Assembly (NCBI GenBank): GCA_934149405.1 | Contig: CAKPEV010000001.1 | Span: 1 to 64,000 of the forward strand | Reading direction: 5' to 3' | From: an uncultured Clostridia bacterium | Lineage (GTDB): Bacteria; Bacillota; Clostridia; TANB77; UBA1234 | DNA: 64,000 bases | In this document: piece by piece, positions 54,022-63,400 of the stretch | Numbering within the stretch: position 1 is the stretch's first letter | Layout: each line of letters opens with the position of its first letter | Made by a program: the position numbers and the translations under genes | The notes under the pieces: model-generated | Database searches by the model: none | Told to the model about the DNA's origin: nothing | Seen by the model: only the letters and a program-made list of their open reading frames with translations

Positions 54022-54567
54022 TTACTCACCTCTTTCTACATCTTTTGATTTCGATTCTATTTTTTTTATTTTATCTCTTATAACAGCTGCCTTCTCGTAT
54101 TCTTCTTTTTCAATACAAGTTTTTAACTCATCTTGCAATTTTTCAAGTTCTGTCTTCTCTTTTTTACTCTTTGAATTTACCACGTTTGCAGGTTTGTTTA
54201 TATTATTTAATCTTCTACCAACATGTCTATTGGCACCTTGTAATCTTGGCAAAACATTATCAATCCTATCCGAGAAAACATTGTAACAATTGTCACATCC
54301 AAACATTCCTGTATTAGCGAATTCATCGTAAGTTGTTCCACATTTATCACAAGCAATAGGCTCCGCTTGTGTTAATGTTTTCACTAAACTTGGTTCGTTG
54401 AAAAATGCACCCAAAACATCATTAAAATTAAAATCGAAATTCATATTCATTCCAATATTCATTTCATTTGCACATTTGTCACATAGAACAACATGCATCT
54501 TCTTTCCGTTTATAATTTCTGTATAACTAACGTTAGCCTCATTCATTCCACAATTTTGACATTTCAT
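54022..54567 (-). CDS. mcsA: McsA, activator of McsB
   Basis: About 181 aa. Two zinc-binding pairs (MKCQNCGMNEA, LCDKCAN and CDKCGTTYDEFANTG, CDNCYNVF) and a C-terminal UVR motif (LKTCIEKEEYEKAAVIRDKI). Start at 54567 with GGAGTG upstream; the in-frame codon at 54576 is less likely. Confidence 0.94.
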   Translation of the reverse strand: MKCQNCGMNEANVSYTEIINGKKMHVVLCDKCANEMNIGMNMNFDFNFNDVLGAFFNEPSLVKTLTQAEPIACDKCGTTYDEFANTGMFGCDNCYNVFSDRIDNVLPRLQGANRHVGRRLNNINKPANVVNSKSKKEKTELEKLQDELKTCIEKEEYEKAAVIRDKIKKIESKSKDVERGE

Positions 54568-54623
54568 AAAAATCACTCCAATCCCATAAATAACAATCTA
54601 TTATTTTCTAAACTAAAGCATAC

Positions 54624-55070
54624 TTACACTAAATTAATAAGCATATTTTTTAAGATTCTCGTTCTAACATCATCTTTATATTCAACCGGCAATCCAAGAA
54701 CTTTATCGTTAGTCGCAATCTTAATAAGTTTTGCCATATCCTCATTTATCACATTATAATCCAACATGTTCTTTATAATTATGCCCGCCTCTTGCTGTGT
54801 TAAACTTCCATGTATAGAATTAATTATATGCGTGATGTAATCATTTTTTGTCATATCTACTCTTCTAATTTTTATATTACCGCCTCCGCCTTTTCGGCTT
54901 TCTACATAATAGCCTTTTTCAGGATTAAATCTAGTAGATATAACATAATTTATTTGCGATGGCACACAGTTAAAGTATTCAGCTAGCTCATTTCTGCCAA
55001 ACTCAAAAAAATCATCATTATCATCCATCATCTTCTTAATATATGCTTCAATTACTTCTGAAAGCCTCAT
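54624..55070 (-). CDS. ctsR: Transcriptional repressor CtsR
   Basis: 148 aa. Winged HTH (GRNELAEYFNCVPSQINYVI, STRFNPEKGYYVESRKGGGG with the glycine-rich wing) and C-terminal dimer domain. Represses class III heat-shock genes and is inactivated or degraded under stress through the McsB system. AAGGAGG precedes the ATG. First gene of the operon it regulates. Confidence 0.96.
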   Translation of the reverse strand: MRLSEVIEAYIKKMMDDNDDFFEFGRNELAEYFNCVPSQINYVISTRFNPEKGYYVESRKGGGGNIKIRRVDMTKNDYITHIINSIHGSLTQQEAGIIIKNMLDYNVINEDMAKLIKIATNDKVLGLPVEYKDDVRTRILKNMLINLV

Positions 55071-55113
55071 TGGTCTCGCCTCCTTTTTATTTTTTCATCG
55101 CCTTATGTTTTAC

Positions 55114-55130
55114 TTTGACTTTCTTTGACT
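55114..55130 (-). promoter_or_regulatory. CtsR operator
   Basis: Tandem heptads AGTCAAA-N3-AGTCAAA on the minus strand (55130-55124 and 55120-55114), matching the CtsR consensus RGTCAAANANRGTCAAA. It sits just downstream of the promoter, indicating autoregulation. Confidence 0.9.
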
Positions 55131-55141
55131 TTCAATTTATT

Positions 55142-55169
55142 ATTTTATACGTTTAAAAACAAATGTCAA
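55142..55169 (-). promoter_or_regulatory. ctsR promoter
   Basis: TTGACA (55169-55164), 16 bp, TAAAAT (55147-55142). Confidence 0.65.
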
Positions 55170-55316
55170 TAGTTTTTTAAAAATTTTTTAAATTCTTTCT
55201 ATATTTCTTTATTTTTTGCCCATATTTCGGCATTTTAACGACAATTTTTTTGCTGTTACAAAAGCAATATGATAATTATCCCCTAATATCACTGAAGATT
55301 TACTCTTAAATTAATA

Positions 55317-55348
55317 AAGAGCTATTTGCAACACTTCAAATAGCCCTT
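55317..55348 (-). terminator. Terminator after polA
   Basis: GCTATTTG (55321-55328) and CAAATAGC (55337-55344), extended by AG/CT pairs, loop 8 nt, followed by TTTATT on the minus strand. Confidence 0.65.
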
Positions 55349-55368
55349 GACTCATTATATTTATTTTA

Positions 55369-57987
55369 TTAATGCGCCTCATACCATGTCTTGCCTATTC
55401 CGGCTTCTGCTTTTAGTGGCACTTTCATTTTTATTACATTTTGCATGTTTCTAACCAATAATTCTTTTGATATTTCAATTTCGTCCTCTGGTGCTTCAAT
55501 TACAAGTTCGTCATGGACTTGTAATATCAGTTTTGATTTTAGTTTTCTCTCTTCTAATTCTTTTTCGATGTTTACCATTGCTATTTTTATTATATCTGCT
55601 GCTGTTCCTTGAATAGGAGCATTCATCGCTACTCTTTCTCCAAATTGTCTAACATTATAATTATTAGATTTTATTTCTGGCACATACCTTCTTCTGCCCC
55701 ACAATGTTTCAACATATCCTTTTTCTTTGCAATGTTCTACAGCATTATCCATGTATTCTTTTATTTTAGGATATTTTTCAAAATATTTTTCTATATATTC
55801 TTTTGCTTTTTTTCTACCTATTCCTATATTTGTAGCCAAACCAAAATCACTTATTCCATAGACAATTCCAAAGTTTACAGCTTTTGCTTCGCTTCTCATT
55901 TGCTTTGTAACTTCTTCTAGTGGCACATTGAATACTTGTGAAGCAGTCATTGCATGTACATCAACATCATCGTTAAAAGCTTTTATCATTGTTTCGTCAC
56001 CTGACATATGTGCTAGCACTCTAAGTTCAACTTGTGAGTAATCCGCATCAATTAACATACAGCCCTCTTTTGCTACAAATATTTTTCTAAGCTCTCTTCC
56101 TATTTCTGTTCTTATTGGTATGTTTTGAAGATTAGGATCTGTGCAACTTATTCTACCTGTCGCTGTAACAGTTTGATTAAATTTTGCATGTATTCTTTGT
56201 GTTTTTTCATTTATAAGTGGCAACATTCCATCAACATATGTTGCCTTCAACTTGCTAAGTGTTCTATACTCTAATATTTTATCTATTACTGGATGTTCTT
56301 CTTTTAATTTTTCTAGCACATCTCCATCGGTTGAATATCCTGTTTTTGTTTTCTTTATTATTGGTAAATTCAATTTTTCAAATAGCACCTCTCCAAGTTG
56401 CTTTGGCGAATTTATATTAAATTCTATTCCTGCCGTTTGATATATGTCTTTTGTAAGCTCATCAACCTTTTGATTTAACGATACAGAATACTCTTTAAGC
56501 ATTTCTTTATCCACATATACACCAATGTATTCCATCTCTGCAAGCACTTTTACAAGTGGCATTTCAACTTCACTAAACAATTTTAATTGCTCTTTTTCTT
56601 TTAGCTCTTCTTCGTATTTTTCTTTACACTTGTATATATATCTAGCATATTTAGCAAGCTCTTCTTTATTATCTTTTACCTCATCGCCAAAACCTTCAAA
56701 CGATATTTGCTCATTTGATGTTTTATTTTCTACGATAATATTTAATTCTTCCATTATGATATCATCTAGCTTATATGTTGATTTAGATGGATTCATTATA
56801 TATGCCGCAATTTCCAAATCAAACATCAAATTATTTGGAATAATGTCCATTTGCTTAAGTTTTAAATACATTTCTTTTTCTTTAAAGCCTATTTTTAAAA
56901 CATCACTTGCAAATATTTTTTCTAAATCTTCTTTTGAAGGATTCTTTTTATAATAAGCTTTTTCATTTGCATATACTGCTAAACCATCGACATAATAATA
57001 TGCCAACTCTTTTATTTCTTTCAATTCTAACTTTTCTAAATCTTCTATTTCTATTTTAGAATCATCAAATATTGAAACTACTCTATTTTCATTTGCTTTC
57101 AAATTCATGCTTTCTATAAATTTCTTTAATTGAAGCTTTGCAAAAAGATTATAAAGTTCATCATTGTTAGGCTCTACTCTTTTAATATCTTCAATAGTTA
57201 TTGCAAGTGGGACCTCTTTATAAATTGTGCCAAGCTCTCTTGAAAGATATGCTAAATCTTTGTTTTCAACTAATTTTTCTTTAAGCTTGCCTTTTATTCC
57301 TTCTAGCTCTTCACCACTATCGAGTGCATTATAAATTGTATCTAGGTTTTTGTATTTTGTTATTAGTGAAAATGCTGTTTTCTCGCCCACTCCTGGAACT
57401 CCTGGGATATTATCTGATGTATCTCCCATAAGACCTTTTATTTCAATAAATTGCATTGGTTCTATTCCAAACTTTTCATAAATAACTTCTGGGGTATAAT
57501 CAGCATAATCTGTTTTTCCCATTTTTGTTGTTGGAATTCTTACTGTAACTTTATTTGTTGCAAGTTGCAAATAATCTCTATCTCCTGTAAGAAGCAACAC
57601 CTCCATACCATTTTCATCACCATACTTTGAAATCGTACCTAAAATGTCATCTGCTTCATAACCTTCTAATTCTAATATTTTAATATTCATTGCTTTTAAA
57701 ATATCTTTAATTATTGGCATCTGTACTCTAAGTTCGTCCGGCATTCCTTTTCTTGTCGCCTTGTATTCTTCATACTTTTTATGTCTAAATGTAGGTGCTT
57801 TCATGTCAAAAGCAACACATATATAATCAGGATTTTCATCCTGCAATAATTTATTCAAAATTGATAAGAAACCATATATCGCATTTGTATAAATACCATC
57901 TGATGTCATAAGAAGCTTAGAATTCATAATTCCATAAAAAGCTCTATTCATAATACTGTTTCCGTCAATTGCAACTAATTTACTCAT
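55369..57987 (-). CDS. polA: DNA polymerase I
   Basis: 872 aa. 5'-3' exonuclease domain (MSKLVAIDGNSIMNRAFYGI, GDTSDNIPGVPGVGEKTA), a 3'-5' exonuclease-like domain (about 300-460) that appears to lack the first DxE proofreading motif, and polymerase motifs DADYSQVELRVLAHMSGDE, RSEAKAVNFGIVYG and LQVHDELVIEAPEDE. Functions in Okazaki fragment maturation and repair. AAGGAG precedes the ATG. Confidence 0.97.
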   Translation of the reverse strand: MSKLVAIDGNSIMNRAFYGIMNSKLLMTSDGIYTNAIYGFLSILNKLLQDENPDYICVAFDMKAPTFRHKKYEEYKATRKGMPDELRVQMPIIKDILKAMNIKILELEGYEADDILGTISKYGDENGMEVLLLTGDRDYLQLATNKVTVRIPTTKMGKTDYADYTPEVIYEKFGIEPMQFIEIKGLMGDTSDNIPGVPGVGEKTAFSLITKYKNLDTIYNALDSGEELEGIKGKLKEKLVENKDLAYLSRELGTIYKEVPLAITIEDIKRVEPNNDELYNLFAKLQLKKFIESMNLKANENRVVSIFDDSKIEIEDLEKLELKEIKELAYYYVDGLAVYANEKAYYKKNPSKEDLEKIFASDVLKIGFKEKEMYLKLKQMDIIPNNLMFDLEIAAYIMNPSKSTYKLDDIIMEELNIIVENKTSNEQISFEGFGDEVKDNKEELAKYARYIYKCKEKYEEELKEKEQLKLFSEVEMPLVKVLAEMEYIGVYVDKEMLKEYSVSLNQKVDELTKDIYQTAGIEFNINSPKQLGEVLFEKLNLPIIKKTKTGYSTDGDVLEKLKEEHPVIDKILEYRTLSKLKATYVDGMLPLINEKTQRIHAKFNQTVTATGRISCTDPNLQNIPIRTEIGRELRKIFVAKEGCMLIDADYSQVELRVLAHMSGDETMIKAFNDDVDVHAMTASQVFNVPLEEVTKQMRSEAKAVNFGIVYGISDFGLATNIGIGRKKAKEYIEKYFEKYPKIKEYMDNAVEHCKEKGYVETLWGRRRYVPEIKSNNYNVRQFGERVAMNAPIQGTAADIIKIAMVNIEKELEERKLKSKLILQVHDELVIEAPEDEIEISKELLVRNMQNVIKMKVPLKAEAGIGKTWYEAH

Positions 57988-58101
57988 ACATTTTCTCCTT
58001 AAGATTTATTTCTATTTATTATTTTCTTTTTTAACATTTATAATTATACATCATATAACATGCTATGGACAGTGAATTTGCAAAATGTTTTTGGTATAAA
58101 A

Positions 58102-58641
58102 TTAGTATTTCCACTCTAAAAATTTTCCTCTGTATATTTCCTTAAAGCCTTTTAAGTTTTCAAAGTCTTTTGGTTTTGTTAAACATACTGGCTTTTCAAA
58201 CTTATATATACCGTTTTCCTCTAACAAACTTGCTATAAAATAACTACAAACATATCTATTTTTTATTGTAAATGGTATTCCGAAAAATCTTGGAACTATG
58301 CCTATAAAATCATATTTAAATTCTTCAACATTTTTTTGCATATCTTCTAACGTCATTCTTAAATTATCGTATTGCTCTTTTGAAACGTTGGTTTCATATA
58401 TTATGCAATCTGTTTGATTAAACTTTTTAAAGAATGCTCCATCTCTTTTTTCTACACTAAATCCACCATTTAAAATGGAATTTAGTTTTCTTCTTCCAAA
58501 GCTATAAACAGTCTCGCAATCTTTGTCTAATGCAATCGCCACATGGCTGTATGCATACCTCGTAAATAGCTTTACTATTTTAGATGGTATTGTTTTTGTA
58601 TGCATTAGTAGCAAATATATATTTTTTTCTTCTGTAGCCAT
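58102..58641 (-). CDS. Permuted papain-fold (YiiX-like) hypothetical protein
   Basis: 179 aa. An early His in YSHVAIALDKDCETVYSFGR and a later Cys in NRYVCSYFIASLLEENG give the His-then-Cys order of the circularly permuted NlpC/P60 (YaeF/YiiX) group. No signal peptide, so cytoplasmic. Substrate unknown; lipid or peptide amide hydrolysis is typical of relatives. Confidence 0.72.
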   Translation of the reverse strand: MATEEKNIYLLLMHTKTIPSKIVKLFTRYAYSHVAIALDKDCETVYSFGRRKLNSILNGGFSVEKRDGAFFKKFNQTDCIIYETNVSKEQYDNLRMTLEDMQKNVEEFKYDFIGIVPRFFGIPFTIKNRYVCSYFIASLLEENGIYKFEKPVCLTKPKDFENLKGFKEIYRGKFLEWKY

Positions 58642-58692
58642 ATTTTTCTCACTTTCTATATAGTCTTGTCTTAATTTTTATATCATAAAAAA

Positions 58693-58732
58693 AGACAATT
58701 ATCAATGAAATATCTTTCACAAATAATTGTCT
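58693..58732 (-). terminator. Terminator of the dgkA gene
   Basis: AGACAATTAT (58693-58702) pairs with ATAATTGTCT (58723-58732) and is followed by TTTTTTT on the minus strand. Confidence 0.8.
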
Positions 58733-58740
58733 AATTCGAT

Positions 58741-59121
58741 TTATATTTTAGGCACAAATATTATAAGCCCTATAATTGCAGAAGCTATTGCAATCACTAA
58801 TACAGCTCCGGCTGAAATGTCTTTTGCTATTCTCGCTTTTTCATTTCTGTATGGCATTGCTATATCTACCACTACTTCAATTGCTGTATTAAAAAGTTCT
58901 CCTCCAATTACAAGTGCAAAACAAACTATGCATATTAACCACTCATATTTGTCTATTTTTAGTAGAATTCCAAATAATATAACAAGTAACATTATTATAA
59001 AATGAATCTTCATATTTCTTTCGGTCTTTAGTGATGATATAATTCCTCTTCCCGCGTATTTAAAACTATTTGCTAATTTTTTTGTTTTTACCTTTAACAT
59101 TCTTTTCTTTCTTAAATCCAT
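58741..59121 (-). CDS. Diacylglycerol/undecaprenol kinase family protein
   Basis: 126 aa with three membrane helices and the DgkA signature: SFKYAGRGIISSLKTERNMK, GELFNTAIEVVVDIAM (Glu-Asn...Glu active site), DISAGAVLVIAIAS. Gram-positive members phosphorylate undecaprenol in the cell-wall lipid cycle. GGAGTG precedes the ATG. Confidence 0.93.
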   Translation of the reverse strand: MDLRKKRMLKVKTKKLANSFKYAGRGIISSLKTERNMKIHFIIMLLVILFGILLKIDKYEWLICIVCFALVIGGELFNTAIEVVVDIAMPYRNEKARIAKDISAGAVLVIAIASAIIGLIIFVPKI

Positions 59122-59234
59122 TATTTATCACTCCAACCGAATATTTCTTAACATTACTTGTTAATTATAAATAATTGTACCTATTTTGTCATTACTTTAA
59201 CAAGATATTTTAATATACCTTTAATTAAAATTCA

Positions 59235-59687
59235 TTATTTGTTTTTCTTTCCAAAAATTCTTTTTAAAAACAAATATACCTTTTCGTACCATTTAATATC
59301 TTTAACATCTACCAAATCTTTTATTTGTACTTTAGGAATTGTAGTTTCTGTTTCTTCTATTTCAATTCTTGGAGTACTATTAGCAACCAATTTTTCTTCT
59401 AGCCTTTTATGCTGAATAGATGAAATCTTTTGCTTTTGTTCCATGGTTGCTATGTACTTAACAAAAAAATATGCTATAATTCCTTTCGCTACCTTTGATA
59501 CATTTTGCTCTTTTATATCTTTTGTTGCATCGTATGAAAATTCATGTTCCATATTAGCATTTTCTTTTAAATTTTCTATTTCTTCGTTTGGTATTCTTTT
59601 TAAATCTTCATCTTTTACTGATTTTAATATTTCTAGCACTTCCGCACATGCATTTGAATATTCTTCATTGCTTATTTTTGTACTCAT
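59235..59687 (-). CDS. Hypothetical protein following the nucleotidyltransferase gene
   Basis: 150 aa, highly charged. N-terminal helical half, a weak hydrophobic patch (AKGIIAYFFVKYIATM) and a basic amphipathic end (WYEKVYLFLKRIFGKKN). Starts 8 nt after the upstream gene's stop with AGGAGGG, so it is in the same operon as the repeat/nucleotidyltransferase gene. No family recognised. Confidence 0.65.
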   Translation of the reverse strand: MSTKISNEEYSNACAEVLEILKSVKDEDLKRIPNEEIENLKENANMEHEFSYDATKDIKEQNVSKVAKGIIAYFFVKYIATMEQKQKISSIQHKRLEEKLVANSTPRIEIEETETTIPKVQIKDLVDVKDIKWYEKVYLFLKRIFGKKNK

Positions 59688-59695
59688 ACACCCTC

Positions 59696-60451
59696 CTATT
59701 CTCCAATTTCAGACTTATCTAATTTCTTTCCTTTTTCCAATACTGATGAAACCGCTTCCATGTATTTTTTGTCAAATAAAATGCTAGTATCTTGGCTAAC
59801 TATTTCTTCGATTCCTATTTTCACTTTTGAAGTTTTGTCTGCTTCTTCTCTAGAGTTTTCCGCCGTTTTTTCTTTTGAATCAATTCTTTCTATCAAGTTT
59901 GCCAAGCCTTCTCGCATCTTTTTATATCCTTCTTCGTCCATGTTATAAACAAAGTTATCATGTGGATAGGAATCTTTTTCTGACGATGTATGATTTTCTC
60001 CAAAATCCCATATTGCATATTGCTCTTGAAATTTAGATAAGCTTTCGCACTTTTCCGCAACCGCCATGAAATCTCTTGCTGCTTTTTCAAATGAACCTCC
60101 ATTTTGTAGTACTAAATTTTCTATTCCTACCGCTCCTATGCCTCCTCTTGTATCTTCTTCTCCTGGTTTTGGTTCATCCGCATTTTTCTTTTTATATGCT
60201 CCTATTCTTTTAAAGTAAGCTTTTGCTGTTAAGATATTTGCAATAACATACTTATAATCTTCTTCGCTTTGATTTTTTATTGTCTCTAACCTATCTTTTA
60301 TACATTCATCTGTGCTATATTCTACCTCGTCTGTTCTCTCTGTAAAACTTAAGTCTATATCTACGTCACTTTCTATGCCTTCTATTTTTACTCCCTTATA
60401 TCTGAAATTACCACCTCTTTCAGTATCATCTTTTGGTTTCTCGAATTTTCC
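59696..60451 (-). CDS. 3' segment of the nucleotidyltransferase gene, read after a +1 shift
   Basis: 251 codons open from GGA at 60451 to the stop at 59696. The frame continues the nucleotidyltransferase domain: GNFRYKGVKIEGIESDVDID supplies the third catalytic Asp, then IANILTAKAYFKRIGAY, GGIGAVGIENLVLQNGGSF and AARDFMAVAEK, as in class I (archaeal CCA/OAS-like) enzymes. A possible internal ATG at 60067 has no good ribosome site and would leave a domain fragment, so I treat this as the end of the gene at 60426-64000. Confidence 0.75.
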   Translation of the reverse strand, partial: GKFEKPKDDTERGGNFRYKGVKIEGIESDVDIDLSFTERTDEVEYSTDECIKDRLETIKNQSEEDYKYVIANILTAKAYFKRIGAYKKKNADEPKPGEEDTRGGIGAVGIENLVLQNGGSFEKAARDFMAVAEKCESLSKFQEQYAIWDFGENHTSSEKDSYPHDNFVYNMDEEGYKKMREGLANLIERIDSKEKTAENSREEADKTSKVKIGIEEIVSQDTSILFDKKYMEAVSSVLEKGKKLDKSEIGE

Positions 60452-63400
60452 GCAAAACTTCTCTTAAACTATTTTTAAATTCCGTTGAATTGTCCCTTAA
60501 CGCCTTGTCCATTCTTACCATATAATCAAAGTCTCCATCGCTTGGCATATTAGTTCCTCTACTAGTTGAACCGGTATCTACAAATTCCACGAATCCTGGT
60601 TTCAAATCTATTCTTCTTCCATCAGATAACGTATATCCATTCTTAATTACCGCTTCTTCAAGTGTTTTTAATATCTTTTCTTGCTTGGTTTTAGCGTTTT
60701 GCATACTTCTATCTACAAGCTCTATTATACCTGACATTTCTGGCTTTCTAGCCGTTTCATCTAGTTCAAAATGTTTTTCTCCATAATGAGATAATCCTTG
60801 CATTTTCTCTCTAAAATTGTTGTACATATCTTTTGTATAAATAACTTTTCCATCGTTATCTACAATCGGTATATAAAATCCATTGAGAGCAATCTCTAGT
60901 CCAAGTTTATCTACATATTTATCCGCAATAATGCATTTTATATTTTCAGAACCAATTCCCATACTTATTCCATATGCTGTGCCCCAATTGTGGCAAACTT
61001 CTTTTTTCTCTTTATCTTGTTTTAATAATTCAATTTTTTCCTTACTCACTTTATCATTTTGATCTCTTGTTTCTATAAAATTGTCTTTTGAGAAAACAAG
61101 CATTATTTTTCCAAACTTTTTACCATCAATATCTGACGATGTAAAACTGTTAGCAACCTCTAATGATTTTAATGTCTCGTTAAGTGTTTCACCTACTTTT
61201 GTAACCTTCTCAACATCTGTATCTAGTGGCGTAGTATCACTTGTTGCATTTCCACCTAAAAAATCCTTTGCCAATATGCCTCGTTGAAGCATTGAAGGGA
61301 AATATTCTGTATTTTCGATTCCCTTAACAAAATCGCCATCTTCTATATTTATACTTTCTTTTTTTGCAAATTCTGTATTTCGTTCATCAGCTTTTTCTCT
61401 TGATTTTTCCATTATTTCTTTTGCTTGTGCAAGACTTCTTATTTCTGCTCTGTGTGCAAACAATCTGACTAACCTATCTGGCATTTCTCTTTCTATGACA
61501 TCCATTCTAAAAAGTTTAGCTAGTTCATTTATATCTTTTTCTATATCACCTGTATTTTCTCTTTTTTCTTCTTTGTTTGATTGGTTATATACAAAATTTA
61601 ATATTTCGTTATATTTTTTAATTGTTTCTCTTTCATTTTTTGCAAGATTTTGAGCTTTAACCTCGCCATTTCTAATCTTTTTAAATATTTCATTTCCTTG
61701 CTCTATTGTTTCTATGTAATCTCTCAAATTTCTGCTATTTGATTCCACAGTACTCATTAGAAGTCTTGTAAAAATCATGTTCTTTTTTTCACTTGTAGTT
61801 GCCTCTTTTAGTGATGGTATATTTCCGACAGAAGCATCTTGCATTTTTGTATCTTCACCAAGAAGATTTGGATGCAATTCTTTAAACACCAAATAAAGTT
61901 TGCCAACATCCGGAATGTTAGAAGTTAAATATATATTTTCAATTGAATTTAGTGTTTTTTCATATGTTTTCGGCTCTTTCTCTAATATTTGCAATGCCAT
62001 TTGCTCTTTTATCCTTCTTAGTTCCGCCGAATTACTCCTAGATAATCTATCTAATATTTTTATTGCGTCTTTTTGCATGCCTTTATCTATACTTCTTACC
62101 ACTTTTATTGTTTCATCATTAAAACTCAATAATGTTTCTATATTTTCTTTACTTAATGATTGTGATAAGACAACTTTAAATATATTCGCCATATTTAATT
62201 GAAGGTTTGGATCATTTATATCTTGACCTTCAAATAGGTATCTCTCCGGATTTTTTGTTGCTTTTATTAATTCTATTATTCTATTCCAATCATACCTCAA
62301 CCCTAACTCTTTTAATTTTTCTGGGGTTAAGTATTCTTCTACTTTGCCTGTTGCTTTTATTAATTCTGTTATTGCCCAACTACCATTCCAATGCAAGCTA
62401 AATTCAGCCAATTTTTCTGGGGTTAAGTACTCTTCTATCTTTCCTGTTACTTTTATTATATTTGCCATGCTAAATACAAGATTTGGATTATTTATATCTT
62501 GACATTCAAATAGGTATCTCTCCGGATTTTTTGTTGCTTTTATTAAGTCTGTTATTACCAAACCATTATTCTGCAATCCAAATTCAGCCAATTTTTCTGG
62601 GGTTAAGTATTCTTCTACTTTGCCTGTTAATTTTATTATATTCGCCATATTTAATAGAAGGGTTGGATCATTTATATTTTGCCATTCGAATAGGTACTTT
62701 TCTGGATTTTGAGTTGCTCTTATTAACTTTGTTATTGCATTATCATTATTCTTCAACCCTAACTCTTTTAATTTTTCTGGGGTTAAGTATTCTTCTATTT
62801 TTCCTGTTCCTTTTATTATATTTGCCATGTTTAATTGAAGTTTTGGATCATTTATATCTTGTCCCTCGAATAAGTATCTCTCTGGATTATTTGTTGCTTT
62901 TATTAATTCTTCTATTGCATATGCCTTATCCTCCAACCATAACTCTTCTAATTTTTCTGGTGTTAAATATTCTTCTATTCTTCCCGTTGCTTTTATTAAA
63001 TTTTTTATTACATTTGTATTATAGTTCAACCCTAACTCAGCTAATTTTTCTGGGGTTAAGTATTCTTCTATTTTTCCTGTTGCTTTTATTAATTCTATTA
63101 TTCTATTCCAATCATACCTCAACCCTAACTCTTTTAATTTTTCTGGGGTTAAGTATTCTTCTACTTTGCCTGTTAATTTTATTAATTCTGTTATTTCATA
63201 TTCGTCAGACCTCAACCCTAACTCTTCTAATTTTTCCGAAGTTAAATATTCTTCTATTCTTCCCGTTGATTTTATTATATTCGCCATATTTAATTTGAGA
63301 CCTGAATCATTTATGTTTTGTCCATCAAATAAGTATTTTTCTGGATTATTTGTTGCTTTTATTAATTCTATTATTCTATTCCAATCAGACCTCAACCCTA

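Noticed and set aside
59696..60067. Independent 123-codon gene beginning at the ATG at 60067
   Set aside because: The same frame is open up to the CGG at 60452 and encodes nucleotidyltransferase motifs; the ATG has no ribosome site.
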